In this document: one piece after another, positions 1-5,500 of the stretch
Layout of the letters: each line of letters begins with the position of its first letter
Position numbering within the stretch: position 1 is the stretch's first letter
From: Candidatus Aminicenantes bacterium UBA2199
GTDB taxonomy: Bacteria; Acidobacteriota; Aminicenantia; UBA2199
Direction of reading: 5' to 3'
NCBI GenBank assembly: GCA_002327965.1
Contig: DCVB01000099.1
Coordinates: 1-10,197, forward strand
DNA: 10,197 bases
Made by a program: the position numbers and the translations under genes
The notes under the pieces: model-generated
What the model saw: the letters and a program-made list of their open reading frames with translations, nothing else
Told to the model about the DNA's origin: nothing
Databases searched by the model: none

Positions 1-223
1 CCGGGAAAGTCAAGCGCAGTTTTCAAGTACGCAAGGGCCGGATGGATTCATTTTTTTGAAACTGTCCTAAAACAGGTACATTTTTAGCGGGTTTTCCTGG
101 CAATCGACTTGCTTGCAATCCGTTGGGAAGCCGGAATGCCAAAAAAAGAATGCATCAGTTCATTGATAAAAAGAACGTCGGCGACCCCTGCCGGGCAGGG
201 AAGCCCTCACCGGGGAAAATTAT

Positions 224-252
224 TTGAAAAAATGCTGGAACTGTTGCATTAT
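224..252 (+). promoter_or_regulatory. Candidate sigma70-type promoter for the 367-4235 operon
   Basis: TTGAAA (224-229) matches five of six bases of the -35 consensus. After a 17-nt spacer, CATTAT (247-252) matches four of six of the -10 consensus. Transcription would start near 259, giving a leader of about 108 nt before the TTG start at 367. The -10 box runs into the dyad at 251-268, so a protein bound there would compete with RNA polymerase. This is a pattern match only, in the one AT-rich stretch upstream of the operon. Confidence 0.4.
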
Positions 253-268
253 GTTATCCGAATAACAT
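251..268. promoter_or_regulatory. Operator-like dyad ATGTTAT-CCGA-ATAACAT
   Basis: A perfect 7-bp inverted repeat with a 4-nt centre overlaps the candidate -10 box and the expected start site. Size and symmetry suit a dimeric helix-turn-helix regulator, and the position would favour repression. A short RNA hairpin is also possible. The regulator is unknown and is not encoded in the window. Confidence 0.4.
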
Positions 269-281
269 TGCCTGCAGGCAA
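268..281. repeat. Perfect 14-bp palindrome TTGCCTGCAGGCAA
   Basis: This fully self-complementary 14-mer abuts the dyad at 251-268 and shares its base 268. It would lie in the early 5' leader if transcription starts near 259. It could be a second operator half or a chance palindrome; a 14-bp perfect palindrome directly beside another perfect dyad makes chance less likely. Confidence 0.4.
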
Positions 282-354
282 GACATGCAAGAAACAATGG
301 TGCATCGCGTTTTAAATGTCTGGGCGTTTCATGGGTCTGGCTTCGGCCATGCCC

Positions 355-361
355 GGGGAGG
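355..361 (+). promoter_or_regulatory. Ribosome binding site GGGGAGG that decides a TTG start
   Basis: GGGGAGG lies 5 nt upstream of the TTG at 367-369. The in-frame ATGs at 316, 331 and 349 lie upstream of or too close to this site, and starting there would add residues in front of a textbook lipoprotein signal peptide. The site therefore supports TTG at 367 as the true start. Confidence 0.65.
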
Positions 362-366
362 TTGAC

Positions 367-702
367 TTGAAAAAAATCATATTTTTGGGCATAGCCGTCG
401 CCGTGCTGGCCGGTTGCGCCGCGCGCGGCTACCGCTCCGATTTCGAGTTCGCCAACAGGCTGATCCGGGAGGGGCTGTGGCAGGAGGCCCAATTCCGCCT
501 GCAGAAGGCGCGGGCCGCCGGCAACGATTCGGCCGCCCTGCACAACAACCTGGCCGTCGTTTTGGAGGGCCTCGAACGCTATGACGAAGCGCGCAGCGAG
601 TACGAGCTGGCGCTGAAAAAGGACCCGGGCAACGAGAAGATCCAGAGCAACCTCGACCGCTTAAAGAAGAACCAGGAGAAAGCCGTTCATGAAAAGAAAT
701 AA
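367..702 (+). CDS. Small TPR-repeat lipoprotein
   Basis: The predicted product has 111 residues from a TTG start at 367, chosen because GGGGAGG sits 5 nt upstream and because it leaves a clean lipoprotein signal. MKK is followed by a hydrophobic stretch and lipobox LAGC, with the lipidated cysteine at residue 17. The mature part is almost entirely two tetratricopeptide-like helix pairs, about residues 25-54 and 55-89; the second is the clearer (NNLAVVLEGLERYDEA then YELALKKDPGN). A charged lysine-rich tail ends the protein. TPR lipoproteins usually serve as scaffolds in envelope complexes; no partner can be read from the sequence. The stop overlaps the next gene by 14 nt, so the two are probably translationally coupled. 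Starting at ATG 316 would add 17 residues and bury the signal peptide. Confidence 0.8.
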   Translation: MKKIIFLGIAVAVLAGCAARGYRSDFEFANRLIREGLWQEAQFRLQKARAAGNDSAALHNNLAVVLEGLERYDEARSEYELALKKDPGNEKIQSNLDRLKKNQEKAVHEKK

Positions 703-1369
703 ACTGCTCCTGCTGCTGCTGCCGGCCCTGCTGGCCACGGCATGTTCCGATTCCTTCGCCCCGGTGACCGTCCCCTACACCCCCCGCAGCGTCGCCGACT
801 TCTCGGCATATGCGGACCTCTTCTTCATCGACTTCGTCTGTGATGTCCCGGACATGGGGTTCGACGCCGGCGCCGAGGTGCGGCGGATCTTCATCGAGGA
901 GATCCCCTTTGCCACCGGCAGGGAAATCGTCCGGCTCGAGCCCGAGCACTGGGCCGCCATCCTGGGCGTCCTGCAGCGCTACCGCCTGGCCGTGGACATC
1001 CGCTACGAGGACAGTGTTTTCTTTCAGCGGGTCTTCCAGGCCAACCCCAAGGCGCTATTCTTCACCGGCAAGCTGAAGCTGGACACCAAGAAGATGGGCG
1101 TGATCAAGGAGGTCCGCGACGAGCTGGGCAACAGGAAGAACGCCTACGAAACGGTGGAGAGGTGGGAGATGGAGATGCAGGTGGCGCTGATCGACGGCGA
1201 CGGATCGCGGATCCTCTGGCAGGACAGGTACGCTGAAAAAGGCGAGCCCGTCCCCGGCGCCACGGCGCGTTTCCGCTTCAGCCACATGCTCGCCAAGCTG
1301 GCCGCCAAGCTGACCACCGCGCTGCAGCCCCGCAAGGCGCTGCAGGAACGTTTCATCCTGAGCAAATAG
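689..1369 (+). CDS. Lipoprotein of unknown family
   Basis: The 226-residue product has a leucine-rich signal peptide and a lipobox-like ATAC, with the candidate lipid-bearing cysteine at residue 19. The mature region looks alpha/beta: hydrophobic strands near residues 40-55, an acidic helix, an ILGVLQRYRLAVDIRYED segment near 90-105, and a strand pair WEMEMQVALIDGDG / ILWQDRYAEKGE that reads like a beta-hairpin. A basic amphipathic C-terminus (residues 195-226) follows. I do not recognise the family. The pattern recalls CsgG/LpoB/GNA1162-type periplasmic lipoproteins, but that is only an impression. ATG 689 has AGGAG at 674-678. The gene overlaps the TPR lipoprotein gene by 14 nt and ends just before the outer-membrane protease-like gene, so all three probably share a transcript and act in the envelope. 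Confidence 0.75.
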   Translation: MKRNKLLLLLLPALLATACSDSFAPVTVPYTPRSVADFSAYADLFFIDFVCDVPDMGFDAGAEVRRIFIEEIPFATGREIVRLEPEHWAAILGVLQRYRLAVDIRYEDSVFFQRVFQANPKALFFTGKLKLDTKKMGVIKEVRDELGNRKNAYETVERWEMEMQVALIDGDGSRILWQDRYAEKGEPVPGATARFRFSHMLAKLAAKLTTALQPRKALQERFILSK

Positions 1370-1374
1370 GATGG
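1368..1374 (+). promoter_or_regulatory. Ribosome binding site AGGATGG that decides a start
   Basis: AGGATGG lies 5 nt before the ATG at 1380, whose product begins MKKNILALV, a standard signal peptide. The ATG at 1371 lies inside this site and has no room for a site of its own, so 1380 is preferred even though 1371 gives a longer frame. Confidence 0.55.
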
Positions 1375-1379
1375 TTCCC

Positions 1380-4235
1380 ATGAAAAAAAACATACTTGCA
1401 CTGGTCCTGATGCTGTGTGCCGCGGCGCTGTCCGCGCAATATTCCATGTTCTACGGCAAGAACAAGATCGTGCGCCAGGCCTTTCCCTGGAAGTACGCCG
1501 ACACCAAGAATTTCCGCATCTACCACTATATCGACGACCAGGAGCTGCTGAACCGCATCGCGGTCGAGGCCGAGAAAGCCTACGAGAAGCTCTCCTCGCT
1601 GCTGAACATGACCATCGAGGAAAGGACCCCGATCATCTTCTACAACAAGCAGACCGATCTGGAGCAGACCAACCTCTATCCGGGGATCATCCCCCCCGGC
1701 AGCTTCGAGGGCTTCACCGAGCCGGTCGGCCACCGCGTGGTCATCTACGGCAACCGCACCGCCGAGGACCTGGGCCGGCTGATCATCCACGAGCTCTCCC
1801 ATTCGTTCCAGCACGAGATCCTGTACAAGAACCGCCCGGCGGGCATGTTCGACTACAATCGCCCGCCGCTCTGGGTGCTGGAGGGCCATGCCGAGTTCAT
1901 GACCGGCCACTGGGAAAGCTTCAACCTCATGACCGTCATCGACGCCGTGCTCAGCGACCGCATGCCCGAGGTGCAGGAGGACGGCGACATCTACGCCCCC
2001 TACGGCACCAACCGCACGCCCTATGATTTCGGCCACCTGATGTACGAGTTCTTCTACGAGAAGTTCGGCAAGAAGGGCATCCGCGACCTGCTGCAAAGCC
2101 AGCGGCGCCCGGCCCTGGTCAGCAAGCGGCGCTCCTTCCTGGATCATTTCAACTACACGCCCAAGACCTTCAACTATGAGTTCAAGAAATACGCCCGCGA
2201 GCGTTTCAAGGCCTTCATCGGCCGTGAAAACCCGGAAGACTACAGCTTCATCATCGGCCCCGATTTTCCCTTCGCCTATTCCTTCTCCCACCAGGTCTCC
2301 CCCGGCGGCGAGCTGCTGGCCATCGTCACGGTGAACTACCGCAGCTACAAGATCGACATCATCCTGCTGTCGCTGAAGGACGGCAAGGTGATCAAGAACG
2401 TCACGCCGGGCTTCAAGTCCACCTATGACGGCATCGACTTCAAGTTCATTCCCTCCGACGGCCGCGCCTTCAGCTGGGACCGCCATGGCGAGAACATCGC
2501 CTTTTTCGCGCGCAAGGAACTCGACACCTACCTGGTCGTGCTCAATGCCCTCGACAACCGGGTGGTCAAGAGATTCCACGTCGGCGACGTCCAGAAGCCC
2601 AGCTCGCCGGTCTTCCATCCCCGACAGGACCGGCTGCTTTTCACCGCCATCGAGGGCATCCACTCCTACCTGTATTCCCTGGACCTGGCCAGCGGCCAGG
2701 TGCGCAAGCTGACCGACGGCCGCACCTACATCAAGGCCGTCGATATTTCCGCCGACGGCGAGAAGGTCGTCTACTCGGCCACGGCCGGCGGCTTCGACCG
2801 CCTGTTCCTCGCCGCGATCGAGAACCCCGACCAGGCCATGCAGCTCACCCGCGGCGAGTTCAACGACATCGCCCCGGCCTTTTCCCTCGACGGCAAGACG
2901 GTCTATTACAGCTCCGACGAGCTCGGGGCCTATAACATCTGTTCCCTGGACCTCGAGAGCCGGACTTTCCGCCGCCACAGCGACGTGCGCACCGGCAACT
3001 TCTTCCCGGTGGAGATCCCGGGCGAACAGGGCAAGCTGGTCATCTCCTCCTTTCACAAGGGAAGCTTCCTGCTGTTCAAGAAGGACGTCGAGCCCGCCCT
3101 GGCGCAGCAGGCGGTGGAATTCAGCGCGCCGCAGTACGCCACCGCAGCAGCGCCCGTGGCCAGCGGCGACGCCGCCGCGGCCATGCCCCTCACGCTGGAG
3201 GTCAAGAAATACAAGCCCTTTGAAAAGCTGGTCATCAGCTCGCTGCCGCCGGTCAACCTGGGCATCGACAGCGGCGGCGGATTCTACGGCTCCTCCTACC
3301 TGAATGTCACCGACATGCTGGGCGACCACAACTTCATCTTCTACCTGGCGTCCTACTACGGCTACCGCTCCTATCACCTGGCCTATCTCAACCAGCGCCG
3401 CCGCCTGCAGTTCTACGGCCACCTGTTCTCCGAGAGCGACGCCTATTATTATCCCTATGTCAGCGACCTGTACCTCTCGCTGCGCAGCCGCATCGGCGGC
3501 GACTTTTCCCTGATCTACCCGTTTTCCCGGGCCACCCGTGCCGAACTGACCCTGTCGGCCTACCATCAGGAGGAGGACTCGGATCTCTTCTATTACGGCT
3601 TCGAGCTGCCCTATGGCCAGTTCTTCAACGGCTTCGCCCTGCCGCTGCAGGCGGCGCTGGTCTCCGAGACCACGCGCTTCTCAAACTACGGGCCCAACAG
3701 CGGTCATACCTTCCGCCTCAGCGCCGCCAAGTACCTCAAGCTGTTCTCCAACTCGCTGGACGCCTACGCGCTGGAAGGCGATGTCCGCAAGTACCTGCGC
3801 CTGGACAACAGCACCCTGTTGGCATTCCGCCTGAGCGGCTTCTACTCGGGCGGGGACAATCCCCTGCTGTTCTGGACCGGGGGCAACAACACGCTGCGTG
3901 CCGCCAATTTCCGCGGCGTGGTCGGCAACAAGGGGTTCGTTTTCAACGCCGAGTTCCGCTTCCCCCTGGTCCATGCCGCCCTGACCCCCATCGGCGTTGT
4001 CGGCCCGCTGCGCGGCGTGTTCTTCTTCGACCTGGGCGGGATGTGGTTCCACAACGAGCCGTTCCGCGTTTTCGAGAAGGGGAGATTCAAGGTCCAGGAC
4101 GCGCTCTCCTCCTACGGCTACGGGGTCGAGTTCTTCTTCTTCGGCTACCCCTTCCACGTCGAGTGGGTCTGGCGCACCGATTTCACCCAAAAGAGATACG
4201 CCGGCGTGAACTTCTGGATCGGCTTCGACTTCTAG
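1380..4235 (+). CDS. Secreted metallopeptidase / beta-propeller / outer-membrane barrel fusion
   Basis: The 951-residue product has a Sec signal peptide (residues 1-19, ending ALSA). Domain 1, about 20-290, is a peptidase_MA-like gluzincin: HELSH at 137-141 gives two zinc histidines and the catalytic glutamate, and WVLEGHAEF (E168) gives the likely third ligand. Domain 2, about 295-570, is a TolB/WD40-like propeller with repeated blades such as SPGGELLAIV, SADGEKVVYS and SLDGKTVYYSS. An Ala-rich linker near 580-600 leads to domain 3, about 610-951, an Omp85/surface-antigen-like barrel with GGNNTLR, an FRG motif at 844-846 resembling the Omp85 VRGF/Y element, NAEFRFPL, and a terminal phenylalanine typical of BamA substrates. 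The protein should be anchored in the outer membrane with peptidase and propeller outside the barrel. Substrate and orientation are unknown. It ends a three-gene operon with two lipoproteins. Confidence 0.85.
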   Translation: MKKNILALVLMLCAAALSAQYSMFYGKNKIVRQAFPWKYADTKNFRIYHYIDDQELLNRIAVEAEKAYEKLSSLLNMTIEERTPIIFYNKQTDLEQTNLYPGIIPPGSFEGFTEPVGHRVVIYGNRTAEDLGRLIIHELSHSFQHEILYKNRPAGMFDYNRPPLWVLEGHAEFMTGHWESFNLMTVIDAVLSDRMPEVQEDGDIYAPYGTNRTPYDFGHLMYEFFYEKFGKKGIRDLLQSQRRPALVSKRRSFLDHFNYTPKTFNYEFKKYARERFKAFIGRENPEDYSFIIGPDFPFAYSFSHQVSPGGELLAIVTVNYRSYKIDIILLSLKDGKVIKNVTPGFKSTYDGIDFKFIPSDGRAFSWDRHGENIAFFARKELDTYLVVLNALDNRVVKRFHVGDVQKPSSPVFHPRQDRLLFTAIEGIHSYLYSLDLASGQVRKLTDGRTYIKAVDISADGEKVVYSATAGGFDRLFLAAIENPDQAMQLTRGEFNDIAPAFSLDGKTVYYSSDELGAYNICSLDLESRTFRRHSDVRTGNFFPVEIPGEQGKLVISSFHKGSFLLFKKDVEPALAQQAVEFSAPQYATAAAPVASGDAAAAMPLTLEVKKYKPFEKLVISSLPPVNLGIDSGGGFYGSSYLNVTDMLGDHNFIFYLASYYGYRSYHLAYLNQRRRLQFYGHLFSESDAYYYPYVSDLYLSLRSRIGGDFSLIYPFSRATRAELTLSAYHQEEDSDLFYYGFELPYGQFFNGFALPLQAALVSETTRFSNYGPNSGHTFRLSAAKYLKLFSNSLDAYALEGDVRKYLRLDNSTLLAFRLSGFYSGGDNPLLFWTGGNNTLRAANFRGVVGNKGFVFNAEFRFPLVHAALTPIGVVGPLRGVFFFDLGGMWFHNEPFRVFEKGRFKVQDALSSYGYGVEFFFFGYPFHVEWVWRTDFTQKRYAGVNFWIGFDF

Positions 4236-4290
4236 GAGAAGAGGTAGAGCAAGATAAAGAAAGATAAGTGATAAAAAGATAAAGTAAGAA
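4236..4290 (+). repeat. Purine-rich tract with repeated GATAA
   Basis: Almost only purines and T follow the stop codon. GATAA recurs at 4253, 4263, 4270 and 4278 (spacings 10, 7 and 8). AAGAGGTAGAG at 4239-4249 is the reverse complement of CTCTACCACTT at 4356-4366 except for one base, so this tract and the pyrimidine array downstream behave as a degenerate inverted pair around a GC-rich centre (4291-4320, including the palindrome GGCCGGCC at 4306-4313). Confidence 0.5.
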
Positions 4291-4326
4291 GCTTCCCTTG
4301 GGAGGGGCCGGCCAGTGCTCTTTCAT

Positions 4327-4422
4327 TGCCTCTTTCCCTCTTTACCACTTTTCCTCTCTACCACTTTACCACTTTACCACTTTGCCCCTCCAACACTTTT
4401 CCCCTCCACCCCTTTTCCTCTT
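4327..4422 (+). repeat. Phased 8-bp pyrimidine tandem array, about 12 units
   Basis: Reading in strict 8-nt steps from 4327 gives tgcctctt, tccctctt, taccactt, ttcctctc, three perfect taccactt copies (4359-4382), tgcccctc, caacactt, ttcccctc, cacccctt and ttcctctt. Position 4 (C), 6 (C) and 7 (T) are the same in all twelve units and position 3 is C in eleven, so this is a diverged tandem array and not just a pyrimidine tract. It lies between the barrel-protein gene and mglA. It stays open in the mglA frame and encodes PLYHF-like repeats, but codon use and the family start argue that it is not translated. Confidence 0.75.
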
Positions 4423-4450
4423 TTCTTTCTTCCCCGTCCCTTGCCGGGCG

Positions 4451-4479
4451 TTGACTTTGCCCGGGAAAAATGCGAAAAT
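4451..4479 (+). promoter_or_regulatory. Candidate promoter for the mglA operon
   Basis: TTGACT (4451-4456) matches five of six -35 bases. A 17-nt spacer leads to GAAAAT (4474-4479), a four of six match to the -10 box. Transcription would begin near 4486, leaving a very short leader before the ATG at 4499. The -10 lies inside the centre of the dyad at 4460-4486, so promoter and dyad are probably one control element. This is pattern matching only. Confidence 0.35.
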
Positions 4480-4486
4480 TCCCGGG
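4460..4486. promoter_or_regulatory. Dyad CCCGGGAA-N11-TTCCCGGG before mglA
   Basis: Two perfect 8-bp arms (4460-4467 and 4479-4486) flank an 11-nt A-rich centre. As DNA it is an operator-like site spanning the candidate -10 box. As RNA in a transcript reading through from upstream it would form a hairpin whose 3' arm covers the GGGG of the mglA ribosome binding site (4484-4488), and so could limit translation. Confidence 0.55.
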
Positions 4487-4498
4487 GAAGAGAAAGAA

Positions 4499-5500
4499 AT
4501 GCTGATCAATCACACGTCGAAGCAGGTGACCGCCAAGATCGTCTATTACGGCACCGGCCTGGGCGGCAAGACCACCAACCTGCAATATATCTATTCGGTG
4601 ACCAATCCGCGCACACGCGGCGAACTGGTCTGCATGGAGACCGAGATCGAGCGCACCCTTTTTTTCGATTTGCTGCCGATCAACGTCGGCCTGGTCAAGG
4701 GCTATGAGACGCGCTTCCAGTTGTACACCGTGCCCGGACAGGTCTTCTATGATTCGACGCGCAAGCTGGTCCTCAAGGGGGCCGACGGCATCGTGTTCGT
4801 GGCCGACTCGCAGGAGCTCATGGAGCAGGCCAACCGCGAGAGCTTCGACAACCTGAGGGAGAACCTGGGATTCTACTTGCATCGCATCGAGGACATGCCC
4901 ATGGTTTTCCAGTACAACAAGCGCGATTTGAAGAACATTTCGCCGGTGGACAGGATGAACGGCGCGCTGAACCAGCTCAGCCGCCCCCATTTCGAGGCCG
5001 TGGCCCGCAATGGCCGCGGCGTCATCGAGACCCTGCGTGAGATATCGTCGCTGACGCTGGTGCGCATCAAGGAGGCGCTGGACCACTCCGCCCGCACCCC
5101 CAAGAACGTCGCCGTCCATTTTGACGTCAACCAGGGCCAGCAGATGGTCAGGATGGAGGACCTGCCGGTGAAGAAAGTGAGCGTCGAGCAGCTGCAGGAC
5201 CGCGAGGCCGGCCAGGAAGTGATCACCCAGGCGCCGACTTCGCCGCCTGCCGGGGAAAGGGCCGCCGCCCAGCCGGCCGCCGAACCCCGTCGCCCCGCCC
5301 CGGCCAGCCGGTCGCTGGGCGACCTGTTGGGAGGACTGGAGGATCCCAGCCGCATCACGCGCATTGAAAAAATCTCCGCGGTCAACGGCCGTCTGGGCGT
5401 GGAGATCCGTGACGGCGACGGCCGCTCCCTGCGTTCGCTCGATATCACCCTGCGTCCAGAGACCAAAAAGATCACGATCATCCTTGATGTCAAAAGCTAG
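4499..5500 (+). CDS. mglA: MglA-type small Ras-like GTPase with C-terminal extension
   Basis: The 333-residue product starts at ATG 4499 with MLINHTSKQVTAKIVYYG, matching the usual MglA N-terminus. It has P-loop GTGLGGKTT (18-26), switch I ERTLFFDLLP with R52 and T53, the MglA-specific TVPGQ (77-81, Thr replacing the usual Asp, Q81), and base-recognition NKRD (140-143). R52 and Q81 align with the residues used in MglB-stimulated GTP hydrolysis in known MglA proteins, so it should be an active switch. MglA sets cell polarity for gliding and type IV pili. The family is about 195 residues; here some 135 more follow, with a Pro/Ala-rich linker (about 245-275) and a charged, probably beta-rich end (about 285-333). 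No MglB gene lies in the window. The reading frame stays open upstream to 4298, but through a repeat array. It overlaps the next gene by 14 nt. Confidence 0.9.
   Translation: MLINHTSKQVTAKIVYYGTGLGGKTTNLQYIYSVTNPRTRGELVCMETEIERTLFFDLLPINVGLVKGYETRFQLYTVPGQVFYDSTRKLVLKGADGIVFVADSQELMEQANRESFDNLRENLGFYLHRIEDMPMVFQYNKRDLKNISPVDRMNGALNQLSRPHFEAVARNGRGVIETLREISSLTLVRIKEALDHSARTPKNVAVHFDVNQGQQMVRMEDLPVKKVSVEQLQDREAGQEVITQAPTSPPAGERAAAQPAAEPRRPAPASRSLGDLLGGLEDPSRITRIEKISAVNGRLGVEIRDGDGRSLRSLDITLRPETKKITIILDVKS

Larger units (their letters stand above)
1..366. other. Non-coding 5' region with no convincing gene
   Basis: This stretch is visibly richer in A and T than the coding DNA downstream. The reading frames across it are short and lack the strong G/C third-position bias of the real genes here, so I call no protein. 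It holds a weak CTGT/ACAG hairpin at 62-75 followed by a short T run (81-85), a 6-bp GC hairpin CCCTGC-CGG-GCAGGG at 186-200, a promoter-like pair at 224-252 and two perfect dyads at 251-281. It most likely contains the end of an upstream transcript and the control region of the operon starting at 367. Nothing shows which gene lies to the left. Confidence 0.6.

Noticed and set aside
56..90. Possible insertion-sequence end (ACTGTCC...ACAGGTACATTTTT)
   Set aside because: The arms are only 4 bp, no transposase gene is nearby, and no matching second end or target duplication was found in the window.
186..200. Intrinsic terminator from the GC hairpin CCCTGC-CGG-GCAGGG
   Set aside because: The stem is only 6 bp and is followed by AAGCCCTC, not by a T run.
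109..315. A 68-residue open frame upstream of the first gene
   Set aside because: It starts at TTG with no good ribosome site, lacks the G/C third-position bias of the real genes, crosses the promoter and dyads, and has no recognisable features.
1353..3566. A 737-codon open frame on the minus strand opposite the barrel-protein gene
   Set aside because: It is a shadow of the strong G/C third-position bias of the + strand gene, which has a signal peptide and three recognisable domains; the minus product is Val/Gly/Ala-rich with no motif.
4327..4422. CRISPR array
   Set aside because: The units are 8 nt, contiguous and degenerate with no spacers, and no cas genes are present.
4298..4498. N-terminal extension of the MglA protein (67 codons)
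   Set aside because: It is made of the octamer array, which translates to low-complexity PLYHF repeats. The MglA family start is at 4499 and has its own ribosome site.
4659..4665. Run of seven T within the mglA switch I codons as a programmed frameshift site
   Set aside because: The reading frame is intact and the encoded TLFFDLLP is conserved in the family; nothing else supports frameshifting.
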